Of a stretch of 64,000 nt of DNA, positions 35,909 to 49,985 are shown in pieces. Position 1 is the stretch's first letter. Each line of letters opens with the position of its first letter. The DNA is taken from the NCBI GenBank assembly GCA_023238725.1, contig CM041546.1, positions 13,880,528 to 13,944,527 of the forward strand, written 5' to 3'. The notes beneath the pieces are model-generated. The model was not told where the DNA came from and did no database searches. It saw only the letters and a list, made by a program, of their open reading frames with translations. Source of the DNA: Scortum barcoo (Eukaryota > Chordata > Actinopteri > Centrarchiformes > Terapontidae). The position numbers were made by a program, and so were the translations under genes.

Positions 35909-38900
35909 CAGAAGAAAAGGAGGATGAAGAAAAATACTGAAAGGATGGAGAGATGTGCAGGAATGTTTTGCGACGCGCAGCGTTTTGCAGCAGTGTGGTG
36001 CGGTCCTTCATGATGATGGATGGGGCAGGAAGTGACAGCATAAGTGGTTATTAAAAAGAGGAAATGGGGGCATTTATAAAATCCATGTTAGCCTGTGTCT
36101 GCAGCCCATGTCGCATGTCACCCTGGGCTGCTGCTGTGTCATGCCTCCTGATCTGTGAGACTTCCCCACGCCGCATGTAGGGCCAGCTTTGTTAAAACCC
36201 TTTGTCATTCTCTTCTCAAAGAACCCAGCAGCTGGCATTTATAGTAGGCTTTGTACTAGAGTGACTGTGCCGGATTTACTGGGTACAGGTACCAGGTGCA
36301 AAGTTGAACCTGTTTTATTGCCTTATCACTTCATAAAAATAGCTTTGCTCTATTTTCTTTCAAGTTTGAATGTGGAATTCCTTCATAAACAGGTGCCGGC
36401 TATACAGCTGTTACAAATGCAAATATGTGTGTTTGCACCTGAATGGAATTTGCACAGCGTGTTATCTACAGTACGTCAAGGAGGGGAAGACAAGGGAGGA
36501 AGAGGGAACATCAGCGCAGAGATGGAAGAAAGCCTCAGATGAACATAGTTTGATGTTCCTGGGCTTGTTGTAATGTGCTTCATCTCTGCATGCAGAAAAG
36601 ATCCGGCCCAGTGGTTGGAGACAGTCTTGCGGATCCTCTCCTGGTTTTTGACACAGAAAGGAACGAAATGTACAGTATGCTTGAAATGCAGGTAATCTGA
36701 CTCAGGGTCAGGATTAATTTGTTCTCAATTCAGGTTGTCAGGTTTCATTATTCAAGTTGGACATTTTTTCACATCGAAGCCTTCTTTAGTCTATCTCTTG
36801 AAAGGTGATTAGGACTGAATGCTCCCTTTTCAATTATGTAACAGCAATTTCAAACTAATTTTTTGTCGAATTAGCCAATAAATGACCCCGGCCTTGGTTT
36901 GGTGCTGATCGGGCTCATCAAGTTGATTGTTATGATTTCAGAGTTAGCTGTGGCATATTTTTCCATCAAAGCCCTCTGCTTTGGGAAACAGAGACACTCA
37001 TTCACACATTTTGCACCAAGCAGTGATTGGAAATAACAGGGAGATCAATTGTTGGCACTGGATGCTCTGTGTTGATACCCAAATACTAAGACTGCTAATC
37101 ACAGTCCCCTTAACACAACTGTCGGCAGATGTACTGTTTTTTTTTCTGTTTTCTTTTTTAACACAAGCTGAATGTATGCATTCATTTATCACCCTCGTGT
37201 GTGACCCTTTTGTGTGATTTCAGACACTTGATCATGTTGACTCATCACTGGTGTGTTCATGCGCTGCTAATACTGCATTCATGCCACATTGGCAGAGTGG
37301 TAAAAACGAGAAAATCTCTCGTTATTCCGACTTGGAAGCACTAACGCATTATTCCAAAATTGTTAGTCACACGAGATAAATAAAATTAAGCCCAAATTAG
37401 CAATATTCATTGCGCTACATATATTTAGCGGTTCATTAACGAGTAAACCAGCAGCAAACAAACAGTGTATAGCTTATTTTTGACAGGCTGAATCGATTGC
37501 AGATTTAACATAGGACTGTATTTAGATGGAACTGCCAGCAATGGTTGCTTTGCAGCCATTTTGCCACTTTTTTCATACTTGTGTAGTTCTTTTCTCCAAG
37601 TAGAAAATCATAGCTGTCAGAAATTTCTGATCTCTCATGACATGAACAGTTTTTTCCTCCTGGCTGCTCGTAATTACGTTCTGTACAATATGATGTGAAG
37701 CTATCATAAAGAGCTGTGGCCATCTCAGACTACTGAACACCTCTTTGATGAGATTCTGTGGCTTCATGTGTCACAAAAACTGGGGAAGGCAGATATCTTA
37801 TATTTGTTGCTGTGAAACAAACATCACAGGATTAGTGGGCCTCTAGATTTGTCTGTGCGAAGACAACACTGTGGGGTTCTGACATTCCCTTCACTAACCT
37901 CTCACCACCTTTTACTCTCGAGAATCATCTGAGGCTCCACAAAAAAAAACCTTTGCTGGTCTCAGTCCACAAATTCCTCTCCCCTGTTGGGCTTCTGTCT
38001 GCATGGGAGCACATTTCCTGAGCCAAACTGATCCACCAGCGTTTATAGGATAGGCTGACAGAAGTGTTTCTAACACCTTTGGTTATGAGCAGGGGCAGAG
38101 CCAGATGTGCTGCGAACGCAGCTCAAACCTGTACACAACATTGCAACAGTAGATTTAAAGCAGACAGAATCCGTCTCGACTTCAGCAACATGTGGCATTT
38201 GCTACTGAGAGAGCCTAGCTTAACATTTCTCTCTTATTCAGGAATTTGGTCAGTGTTTGGGTGTGTATGTCTAAGTGTGACATTCACCCATACCTGTAAA
38301 GGCTGTACATGCATGTCATGTGATTGCACCTGCCTGCGTGTGACCTTGTACAAAGGCGCGATAGTTATCAGTGAAGGTTTCCCACACCAGTTTAATCTGT
38401 TTATCCTCAGAATAAGATTGTGAATCATTACTATGCAGAGCTAGGTACTTTTTTTCGGCAGAGAGTCTTGAGCAGCTTCCTAGTTTGTAGTTGTTACAGA
38501 ATGTTTCACCTTACGGGTGCTGAAGGGCTGCAGTGTCGGCTGCTTTTCATCTTGCTCTTTTAATTAGTGACTGATTTAGATCTGGCTAGGTGATCCCAGT
38601 GTCTGGCCAATCAATGAGGGAATTAATGGAAGCGCTGGTGCAAGCAGAGGAGAGCAACACTGGCTTTGCAACGACTGGCTCGAGATGGAATGAGAAAATA
38701 ATCTGTTTAATGTTATTGTTAAAAAATACGAGTATTTGTTCTGTGCCTTAACGCGATTCCAATAAATTCTGAATATTCCCAGACTTATTTGTATGATCTC
38801 ATCGCATCTGCTGCAAATCTTTCATCCAATTTGTTCCTGATTTCAATCTCAATGCTTGTTTAAAAAAAAAAAAAAACAGCAATCAGCCAAACATTTCATT

Positions 38901-39596
38901 CATGAATGTACAGTACATTATGTAAATGCACAGCATGAATGCATGTTTATCCTTAGATGATTGCACTGCATTGATAGCACTGTGATATTGAAGCTATTTT
39001 CCCTCAAACACAAAGCCCTCCGAGTTTCTGGATGCCTATAAAAGGTTGAGCAGTGAGAAATTATTCCCTTTAAAACAAACATAATAAGATAATCCCCCAG
39101 GTCGTGCGTTGTAAGGACATCTTGACAGAGGATTTGGGAAGAAAAGCAGCTACAGAAAACAATTTTTATGTACATTGGATTCAGTAAATTAGGTGGTATA
39201 ATAGTCAACCTGGAAGCAGAGGGGGCTGGCCAGGGAACAGCCCTGCGGACCTCTGCTCCTCACTGTATTAGATGTCAGGTGTTGAGGTGGGGAAATGAAA
39301 TATTCTTGCTCCTTGGCCAGCCTTAAAGTAAGCACTTATATTATACAAGCACTGGCATTGGGCATAGAAACCATATAGTCTCCTTACAAAACCATTTTTA
39401 TTCATTCAAGTCAAGTTAGTATTGGCCAGTTAGGCTTATTGAAATAATATCCTCCACCACATAATGCGAATTCCTGATGCAAGGTCCCCAGACGCTGGCC
39501 TTTCCACATGAAAGCATGAAAGCATGTGACCTTACTGATATTTATGTCTGAACACTCATGAGGGTAGTAAACCATTTGTAGCTGATGTTTTCTGAA

Positions 39597-39628
<32 letters not shown>

Positions 39629-39756
39629 TAAGGGAGAGAAGATAAAACAGACGGTATGAAATGTTTCTGTGTTTCATTCATACACAAATTGATGGTGTTT
39701 ATGTGCTCTGTATAACTTTAAAAATATAGTGTGTGTGTGTGTGTGTGTGTGTGTGA
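39597..39756. repeat. Two GT microsatellites
   Basis: GT runs at about 39597-39620 and 39729-39756, separated by about 110 bp of unique sequence. Confidence 0.9.
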
Positions 39757-42700
39757 GCTTGCAGTGTCCTGGGATTACATGAATGACAGGGGGTTGAAAG
39801 ATAACACACATACACACTCTCAGACGTATAAAGTGAATAATTCAAGATGCCCAGGCTGTGTTACAAAGCAAAGTCAAACAACTGACAGGCCTTTATTTTG
39901 TCAGCTGATTTTTGTCTTAGGTTACATGAGTTCATTTTCAAGCATTACTGCAGTTATTAGGCATGTGCGAGGTTATATTAAATGAAAATTTAAACACATT
40001 CTCCATTTAGGTAATTAACCCTGCGCTGAATATTACGAGTAAGAGAGATGAGATGTGGTAATGTCAAATATTTCAGTAATGATCATCCGTAATGGATGTG
40101 ATTTCCAGTCACTGCTTTTTCGTGTCTGGTGTGCCAGAAACCACAGCGGGTAAGACTAAGACATTTTCTTTTTTGTTAAAAAATGAGGTCAGAGAATTGT
40201 CAGTGCTACACTGTGGCAGGGTTCAGGGTCAGCTTCATCTCATTTCTATCAATCCATAGAGGGAAGAGAAACAAGGAGCGTCCTCCCATTCAAGTAATGA
40301 AATGTATCCCCTGAATGTACAGAAGTGAAGTCCAATTAATTGACACTGTCTCTTGGTAGAAGTGTTTAATCCGAACCCATGAAAAAATATTTGAATTAAA
40401 GGCAAGATACTCTGAACCTTGGAGTGAGACGCGTTTTGTTCGACCATGTGAAAATTATTAAAGGGACTTGAAATGTCAGAATAAAATGCCGTTTTCCTGT
40501 GAAAAAACATCAAAGTGAGATGTCAAGGTGACTGTTTCATTTTGCTCTTGTAAAAGGTTACAAAATACAGAAAGGACAAATGGAGACTACCAGCTGGAAA
40601 TGAGTGTCATGCAGTGCCAGTGGAGATTTCACCCTCCCCTCTCCTGCAACAGTACAGGTTATGTGAAATAATATCTTTTGCATTTGCAGGTAGATACGGT
40701 AGAGAATGTGAAGGCCTAGAGGTAGAAGAACAGCGTAGTTTAATTTCACACCTTCTGCAATATTTACTTGTTAAACAAAATAATGTAACAGTGTAACAGT
40801 AATTTTTATCAACTCCTTGGACAAAAAATACCAAACACCATTGGATAGTGCTTCTGTGAGTGTGCAAATGTCCATTTGTTTTAAATTTGTGAAGCACAAT
40901 TTATTTCTCAGATTTCGTATCAGACAGCCTCTCAAATTTAACTGTTCCACATAAAAAATGCTGTCATGTTTATGAAAGCGACCAGCTCTGATCTGGTTAT
41001 CAGCCTGTGTGTGTAATTTACAAATACTGTGTTTCCCTGTGAGGACCCAGTGTCACGAGGGTTTGATAGATGGCTCCGACTTTGTCACTAAAATGGCTTA
41101 TGATAGCCACAGCTATCAAGTCCGAGGGAGGCAGCGGCAGCAGGCTTTACTACTGCTGTTTACAGCCATGCAGTAAAAAACACACAGTACTGTACGCCCT
41201 GCTGCTGCACGCTGCGCTACTTGCCGATCACTCTGCACACTAGGCACGATGGGAACAAGAGCCGCTCGCCTGCCTGGTGGCTCTTCTACTCAACAGGGAT
41301 CAAAGAGGGAGAACGAGAGAGACGGGCAGAGAGAGGAAGTGAGGGAGGGGAGGAAGCAGAGAGTGAAAGAAGTACAGGACAAAGACATGTGTGGAAGGAA
41401 AGAATAGGGGAGGGCTGGGGGAAGACAGGCAAGGAGTTGTGGGAGGAGAGGGAGAGGAAAGAGGAGTTGGTGGAAGTGAGATGGTGCAGAGTGCGATAGA
41501 GTGCCTGAGCGAACGGATGAATGAAAGGATGAATGAACAAGTGACCGAATCAAGTGAATGAGTGAGCGAGACAGACTGAGTGAGGGAGGGAGTGTGTCTG
41601 TGAGCGTGTGTGTGTCAAGTGAGAGTGTGTGAGCGAGTGGATGAGTGGGTGAACAAGTGCAGCAGGACAGAGAGAGAGAGAGAAGAGAGAGAGATTGGGA
41701 GAGGGAGAAAGAGAGGGAGAGAGGATATGTTCCGTCAGAGAGGACACACTCCAGTGACTGTGATTGAAGTATGGGCCAATTAACACGAGGAGCATTGAGC
41801 TCCAGCTGCACTCTTCTCTTCATTCCTCCGCTCCCCCACACTGCCATATTACCCCGTACGACACACACACACACACACATTGATACACTCATATATATGC
41901 ACACTGTGGGCACCACACTGTGCTGCCACTTTATCTTATCTTTTACTATAGTACAGCTATGGACCCAAGCAAATTATAGAGGCTACATACAGCAGTGTTC
42001 TCGAGCACACTGCAGTCTTAAATGTGGATGAATGGAAAAAAAAAGAAAGAAAAAAAATGGAGCCTTCATCTTCAGGAGAGGGTTTCTTATTCTCTGCACT
42101 TACAGTGACTCACAGAAAGGCTGCCAATTCTTCCAATGGCATACAGTAGACTATATATTAGCCTGCATATATTTCAGATGTTTGTAGGAAAACTGCCTGG
42201 GCTGATTCAGTGCAGCCTGTGCCATGGGCAACAGGGAGCAGGTCTATTACTCTGCATGACAGACTGGAGTGAAGCAGCAGAGCCCCGGTGTGGGCAAAAC
42301 ACAACGCTGAACACTGCACTTCCACAACTCCACTCTCCAGACTCCACAGACTCCTTCCCCATTCACATTTTCCCAGCAGATCCGATGCAGCACAGGGTCT
42401 GGCATGCTGCCTCCATTGGAGTTCAGTGGGAGAGGGGCTCAGAGAGGCGTGGATGCCAGCAACCGACTTTACCCGAGCGGCTCCCTCCTCTCTCGCGACT
42501 CGCTCTTCCAGAGTCACCGCAGGCGCTCGCTGCAGCTGCAGCGTGTACAGTTAATGGGAAGGAGGGCATCTGATACTCTAACACATCGTGACTGTACCAT
42601 CATGACACAAAGAATCAATTTTTCATTTTCTGTTTAGAGGCGATACAAGTCTTTCTTGTCTCTTTGGTGCTTGCAGGAATAATATAGGTAATCCTCTATA

Positions 42701-45700
42701 GAAGGATACACTCTCAAAGTGGTTGACTTGCCTTCAGCAACATAAAACTGTTTGCAACATAAAAAGTGTTTTGATACTTTTTCAAACCAGCGAAGAAGTT
42801 GGTGCAAAAGCTGCACATACAGTAGCCAGCACTTCCTATAGGCAATCATTTGGAATCACAGTGATTATGAAGTGTAAATGAAATGTTTAAGCAGAGTTAT
42901 GATAAGATGTGTTTTGATTGTGAAGTAGTGTTGGAAGAGAAAGAGGGGACTGGCTTGTCTGCACGAATGTTTTCTCTCTCATCTTCTTGATTAGCTGTCT
43001 CTGTCTCTGTCTCCCTGAGAATATTCCTGCTCTTAAGTACTCGGTAAATATTCCTGAAGGTGTTTTTAGTTTGCCTCTAACAGTTGCTGGCATGTATGCC
43101 AGCTTCTGTAGTGCTGTAAATGCCACTTTCTTTGTTTAAAAAGACAAACCATACAGGTTCAGCAGAAAAATAATTACACTGTAGATATAGTAAGCTGCTT
43201 ATTACAATGATTGACAAAGTAAGAGATCAACAATGTACAATACAAATACTTTAGTGTAAGTGCTGATATAATATAATGATTTGGACGGCAAATGATGATT
43301 GAAGGTGCACGCACCGAAACGAATTCAAAGTTTTAAAGTCTAAAAAAATCATCAAAGACAGTACTCTTATAAAATTTGAGAAGGTTTCCAATTCCATCTC
43401 TTTTTCTTTTGTAGTCGGTGCAGTCACTTTCAAGAAAAGAATACATTATAATATTTTTCATACTGGTGATGAACACGATCCTGATACGTCCCAAATAACC
43501 AAAATGAACACATCATCTTCCAAATAACAGAATATCGTGTGATTATCACAGCCTGCCCTCCTCATTAAAATGCACGTTTAATAAGATTTATGTCACGATA
43601 ACTAACTGATTCCTTACCTGAAATCCTATTTAGGGAAAACAGAGATCTATACACTTTTTCACTAACTGATCCCAATTCAAACATTCCCCTGGTTGTAGGC
43701 AGTCCCTTGCCAAATATATATGCAGTGTACACTCCACTGAATTAGAAGTGGCTGAAAAGATTGGAGAGGATCGTTTTTAAAGCTACAAAGGGGGAAAAAA
43801 TATACTAAAATGCGAACATTTGCATTTTAACAAAAGATTCATTTACGGTAGCAAATCAAATGAAACAGTAATCTCTCTCTCTTTCCCTCTCCCACTCTCC
43901 TTTATGTGTGTGTGTGTTCTCGGTGAGCCCCACTCTCTGCACGCTTTTTTATGATTCAGTTTGCAGAATTGGAACACATAATGAACTATATAGTAAGATA
44001 TATTTAGATGAGGATTCGATTATAATTTACTTTGCCTCTTTGCGGCGCGCCTCAGTGAGATGTTGCAGTTGCACAGCACACTCTGCGGGGAAAGTGGATA
44101 CTGTATATAGTACTACACTGTGCTCACACTTCCAACAAGGCTCGCTGTGATGGAATGGCGCATGCTGGCTGAGCAGTGCAACGTAAACACCTCATGAGAG
44201 TGAAATACAGTGACAGGCCTAACAGTTAATGGCTCAGAGCTCAGCACCGTAGAGTACAGCTCCGCCAAATGACATGATGCGCCGTTTTCCTGCAGCCTCG
44301 TCTCCGGCTCTCTCATTTTCTCTCTCCTTGCCCTCCCCCGTTCTTTCCTGACACACATCTTCCTCGCCTTAAAGAAAACAAAACAAACAAAAAACAAAAC
44401 AAAACAACAAAGCCCTGTTTTTCTACCTCTCCTCTTCATTATTACATTCTCCTTTTCCCTCTTTCCTACTAACAGATCTGTCTCTCCCTATCTCTCCACA
44501 CCTCCATCTCTTTTTCTTACCCGTGTCTACGCGCCTTCCTCATTCGCCCTCTCATTCCATCTCATTCCAGTGCTCTTCTCCTTCTTTCTCTGCTTCCCTT
44601 TTTCTCTGTAGCCCCCCCCCCATCACCACACACACACACACACACAAACACATGCTCACAGCCCTGTCACTCAAAACAGCAGGTTTGGCAGTGTATTTGT
44701 TTAGGCCAAACACGTATACACATCCCAGTAATCAATATTTCTTTTCCTGCTACTCTGCTCACATATTTTACACCACCTCCCACCATCCCACCCCAATTCG
44801 TCCTCTCCTTTTCTCCTTCATCCACCCGGCCTCCTTCCCTCAATAAATCAGTCAGTCCATCTTTAGTCATATGCCCCGTATTTACAGTACCTCTCGATAC
44901 TCAGTCATACTTAACAGCTTTCTCCCTTCTCTGCTCCCTCTCTCTCGTTCCTTCAGTTACTTTTTCTTCTCCACCCCCTCTCTGATTTTCCTTGCCGCTT
45001 TCTTTTTCTATCCAAAAGACCGATCAGGGCCAAAGAATCGGCAGACTGTGACAAAGAGAGGGGCGTCGGATGAAGACAGAGCGAAAAACATAGAGAGGAG
45101 GAAGGGGGAAATCGAGGCGCAGAAAGGGAGTGTGACTTTAGAGGGAGTATTATGTCAGCGGGCCCCTGTTAATCAATGCAACTGTGCGCGGCACCTGAAG
45201 CCATGAAAATTGGGAGAAGATGGGGAATATGAAAAGACAAGAGCACGAGACAGAGCGCGGAGAAAGTGAGAAGGAAATGGGGAAAGGGAGGGAGGGCAGT
45301 TGGCACCAGAAGTAAATTGAAAATGATGTGCTGTGTTTTTGCGTGCGCGTTTGCGCGTGTGTGCGGCTCACATATTAACCCCGCTGTCTCCCAGGTAGTC
45401 ATTATCCTTCCGTGTGTTTGTGCATTAACCCTCATACCTCTCTATCATTAAGCTGCTTTACGGGCATAGTGTAGCCATGCCTTCGTCTTGCGTGTGTGTG
45501 TGTGTGTGTGTTTGCGCATTCAAACGCTTGCGTGCGTGTGTCCGCGCGTGGATGCGGCTGTGTGAGGGCGCGCGTGTTTACAGTGATCATAATTGTTGTT
45601 ATCATTCATGCAGCACAATAACCACCTCCGCCCCCATCTTTGTCTCCGTCTGCTATTAACTCTCTCTCCCTCTCACCCCGCTTCCCTCTAACGGCCAGTT

Positions 45701-46160
45701 TCTATTTTTCCTCATATTGTTCCTTCTCAGCCTGCAGCCTAAATAGCACCCATTTCATCTTCTCTCTGTCTAGCTTTCTTTTCCCTCTCTCTATTGTTCC
45801 CCCTCTCTCTCTGCATTCCCTTCTCCTCGTCCAGTATTTTCTCCAGCCAAAGCTAACTTTTATTACCGCGTGATTGGATTCAGAATTCGTTTCTCTGTCT
45901 TGCCTGTTTGCAATCTCTGATCAGTTTCTGTCCTTCCCTCGTTCTCCTTTTCACTCTCTCTGTCTACGCCTCCTTCTTTTCTGTCTTTCTTGCTCCCTCC
46001 TTCCTCTATGCTCCTTCTGTTTCTCTCTTGATTTGATTTGATGTCCTCTGTACTGGACGTAATAGAAAAAACAAAACCAAACACCTGAGTCTAACTTAAT
46101 CTCTTCATCTTCTTCTTCTTCTTCTCCTTCTACTCCTTGCTGTTTCTCTCTTTCTTTCAG

Positions 46161-46211
46161 GCACCCTCTCTTAGTGCGATATATATCTGCCTCCCCCCTC
46201 GGCAGGTTGCC
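46161..46211 (+). other. grin2d: 5' UTR part of the first coding exon of grin2d
   Basis: Acceptor TTTCTTTCAG ends at 46160 and leaves 51 nt of leader before the ATG. A frame stays open upstream through the leader, but the ATG at 46212 has an excellent context (GTTGCCATGG) and directly precedes a signal peptide. Confidence 0.65.
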
Positions 46212-46499
46212 ATGGTCGCCATACCTACTCTCTCTCTCCTATTGGTCCTGGCAGAGTGGGCAGGTCTGGTGGACGCCTCCCCCCACCTCCTGCTCCGGCC
46301 CAGCCCTCGGGAGCGTGATGCAGGGGCCATGATGAACTTCAACATCGCCGTGATCCACGCCGGTGCTACCGGACAGGCAGAGGCGGCGGTGGCGGGGTCG
46401 GGGGGAAGGGTGCTCTACCCCGGCTTTGGCCGGGTATACGGCTCCCTGGGGGAGAGCGTGGTCACCCAGTGGGGCTCTGCTAACGTCATCTGGCTACAG
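46212..46499 (+). CDS. grin2d: grin2d coding exon 1 (residues 1-96): signal peptide and start of the amino-terminal domain
   Basis: Starts MVAIPTLSLLLVLAEWAGLV, a typical signal peptide with likely cleavage near D21-A22. The first beta strand is NFNIAVIHAG. It ends NVIWLQ in phase 0, with CAG before donor GTTGGA. The sequence after the signal peptide is weakly conserved among GluN2 subunits, as usual. Confidence 0.85.
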
Positions 46500-49400
46500 G
46501 TTGGACTCTGTCTCCTGCACCTACTGCTCACTCAGCTTTACTTGAAGGAAGGGAATAACAATGACTTGCCATTATTCATACTTACTCCCATTATTTGAGC
46601 TGAATGGGCAGCACACTGCTGCCGTTGTGTGTGCTCTGCTGTCTGGCTCTGCTCTTTCACCACAGCTTGTATTGTTAGCCAGACATGTCATGCATACTAC
46701 ACACACTTTCCATATGAATAACACAAAGTCAAGACACACTGCCCTAGTTGGTCAACTCTATTTGTCTTTCTGTCTTTATTCCTCTCTACCCTTTTTGAAC
46801 AGGTGAATGACAGTAGTCCTAAGACAGTGCTGTCCCAGCTGTGTGAGCTGCTGGCGGCGCGGCCCCTGCAGGGTCTGGTTTATGAAGAGGAGCGGCCCCC
46901 TCGCACGGCCTGGGGTCCTTTGGCCCCCATGCTGGAATTTGTCTCTGCGCAAACAGGACTGCCCATAGTGGCTGTAGGAGGGGGAGCGGGGCTGGGGAGG
47001 ATGCCACAGGTAGGAGAAGGGAGGTTGGGGTTGGGGTGGGAGAGTGAAGAGAAGTGTTTGCAGCTTTTGCATGTGTGTGTGTGTCTGTGTGTGTTTGTGA
47101 CACAGAGAGGTGAGAATCAGAGGAATACAAGAGGGCAGATGTCCCAGGCGTGTGATTGTGTAGCTCCAAATGTGAGGACTGGCGAGCTGAAAATGTTAAT
47201 TAGCTGTGTGCTGTATACCAAAGCAGTATGGATTGACAGCACTATGAAAGGATTATAAAGGGAGAGCCGCTTATATTGCCATAACAACTTACAATGTCAC
47301 AATGTCGTGCATCCTCTCTGTGAAGAAAAGGTTTGGGGAAGTGCCGGTGGGACGGAGGGGAAGTTGAAGGTCAGGGTCGCTGATCTGCTGAAACTCTGCA
47401 GTGTTTGATCTGTAAATGGCACCAACTGGGGCTGTCGCTCTGCCTCTGATGTTCCTGGGAGGAAGGCAATGAGCAGACATGGGTGTGTGGGTGTGTATGT
47501 GAGTGTGTGTATACCAGAGAAACTAGTGTCACATGCTTTTCACCACCAAACGGGAAAAAAGAAACAAAAAGCATTACATTTGTGCTTACAAATAACTGTT
47601 TTAACCATTTACTCTTGAGGAATTAAATTGTAGCACTTTGATGAACTTCCTTTGAAGATGTACCCTCGCCTAGTCCTCATCCCCTCCCATCCTCTGAACA
47701 GGCTTTTTAGAAACACTCCCTTCTGGACGTCATGGGAGAATTCGTGCAACAATCCAAGTCGTTTTAGCCCTGCGGCTGCACGATGCTGCTGCTCCATAAA
47801 AACTTCAAGCCCCGTGATGTGTCAATGTTATGCATAAAGATGGAGCAGTCCGGAGAGTTGTAGTTCTTTGTAGTGAAAATGCTGTCTGTTACTTGCTCAC
47901 TGTATTGTAGCTGCGTTTTGGACGCAGTACAACTACAGAGGATGAATTTTATGGTGAGATTTTAAACCAAATCTGCTGCTCTCTCTCCCAAATCAGGAAT
48001 CAGGTTCCATCTTTCTCCAGTTCAGCTCCTCTACTGCCCTCCAATTAGAGGTCATCTTTGAGGTGCTGGAAGAGTACGATTGGACAGCCTTTTCCGTGGT
48101 GTCCACGCGTCACCATGGCTACCAGGATTTCCTGTCTGTGGTCGAGGGCCTGACTGACGGCTCCTTCATCGGCTGGGAGAAGAAGAGTGTGGTGATCCTG
48201 AATGTGACCGACGACCCTGGGGGTGCACGCACACGCAGGCTGCTGAAGGAGAACGAGGCGCAGGTGAGACAGGGGGGAGGGAGGGGGGAAAGGGGGGAGG
48301 AAAGGGGAGGAAGTGCTGCGAGTATCATTGGGGGCCCCCTTTCTGACAGGTGGCTTCCCAGCTTTTTCCTTCCTTCTTCGTCTCTCCCTCTGTCCCTCCA
48401 CATCTCTCTCTCCCCTCTCTCCTCTATCCCTCTGTTCTTCTCTTCCCCTCCCATATGCCAAGGCATAAAGAGTTCAACGGTGCAACAAAAACCACGAGTC
48501 AGTCTGATTTGCTGGCTATGACAATGGTTGTCGTGCGGCATTGTACAAAGAATTATGTGCAAAGTGCTAAAGAGATTAACCACTTAACATACAGTTTCCC
48601 CCCCTTGTTCCCCCTCAGATGAACATGGCCTGTAAACCCTCACGGCTGGAGAGCATCACCTTATTCCATTTTGATCCAAACATAACTTATTTTCCTCTAT
48701 TTCTTCACTGTCTATCTTTATTTATCTTTATTTATCTTTTTTATCTTTAATTTGACTTCATACTAGTTTCACTCTCTATGTACACCTAAATAGTTTATTT
48801 GATATTTTGATGATGTAACACAAACTCCTCCTACATTTTCAATTCACATTTATTCATTAAAGACCAGAATGACTTGTGGTTTTAGTTTGTACCTCTGGTA
48901 TGTTTCATTCCTTGTATGCCTGTTCCCTCTCTTACCACACTGGCCTGCTCGCCCTTCCCTTTTCTCCCTAACTTCTTTCAAACTTCCATTCTTACTTCTC
49001 CCTAACTTGTTTTTCCCTCCACGCTCCTCTTTATTTCCTTTGTATTTCTTTTTTTTTTTTTTTACCCTGTCATCCTCCCTTAAAGCTCCTCTTTGACCCA
49101 GTGATCCTCCTGTTCAATTTTTCACTCATCTCTGTGTTCTTATGCTTACTCCGCTCCCTCCTTCTCCCTCTGCCTCCCCGCCTGCGTTTCTTTGCCTGGA
49201 GACAAGCTCACTCTCCTCTGCTGCTTCCCCGTTCACCTCCATCTCTGAATGGCTATCTTTCATTCCTTCAGTCTGTTTCGTCTGTCTCTCCTGCTGCACG
49301 TCTTCCCGGCCACAGGCTCTGCTCTCCGTTGGCTCGGTTTAGTCTGGGTCTCAATGTCACCGCTAATGTCCCAGCATGGTCACTGCAGCTCTGCGTGTGT

Positions 49401-49647
49401 GTGCGACTGTATGTGTTTGTATTTCTGTAAGGGTGTGTATGGATGTGTATTGGATTCCTTAGACTCCACTCTGCTAGTGTCACTGTTAATATAACATACT
49501 GCTTGCAGCGGGTTGCCTATACGCAGTGCTTGCTTTTTTAACCCTCTTGCTTTTCACAACAACCCCCCTTTTTTTTTAGCTTTATCTACTGCAGGGCTAA
49601 TAAATGCTTTTGATTGCTTTGTGATGCTGTGTGTGTTTGCATTACAT

Positions 49648-49697
<50 letters not shown>

Positions 49698-49822
49698 CTA
49701 TGGTAATGTCTCTCTACATAATATCTGCCAGATGGCCTGATATCTCTGGGTCATGGTAATGTCCTCTACATTGCAGATGGCCTGATGCAGGTCTCTGGGT
49801 CAATTTCTACTCAAATCTCTCA

Positions 49823-49858
<36 letters not shown>

Positions 49859-49931
49859 ATCGTTTGTTCCATTTCTCTTCCAGCTTCTGCCTTGTCAGTA
49901 TTCTCTCTTTGTATGTTCCTCCATTTCCTCT

Positions 49932-49985
<54 letters not shown>

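Larger units (their letters stand above)
31631..46160 (+). other. Upstream or first-intron DNA of grin2d, no recognised coding exon
   Basis: No frame resembles a known protein. Apart from the CpG-rich block near 31.8 kb it includes a purine-rich tract at 33150-33385 and pyrimidine-rich DNA just after it, a repeat at 34359-34660, CA microsatellites near 35540 and 35884, GT microsatellites near 39598 and 39729, and GA-rich DNA at 41300-41480 and 41660-41730. Frames at 42136-42573 on both strands are unrecognised. A good-looking acceptor (TTTTGCCTCGCAG) ends at 32566 and might mark another leader exon. Confidence 0.5.

Noticed and set aside
42136..42573. Overlapping open frames on both strands (145 and 119 codons)
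   Set aside because: Neither looks like a known protein. Composition alone can keep both frames open; it might be a leader exon or regulatory DNA but nothing proves it.
48619..48760. Exon-like segment after a very good acceptor (TTGTTCCCCCTCAG) starting ATGAACATGGCC
   Set aside because: The translation does not match any part of GluN2, exon 3 joins exon 4 without it in conserved sequence, and no good donor follows. Most likely a decoy acceptor in the pyrimidine-rich intron.
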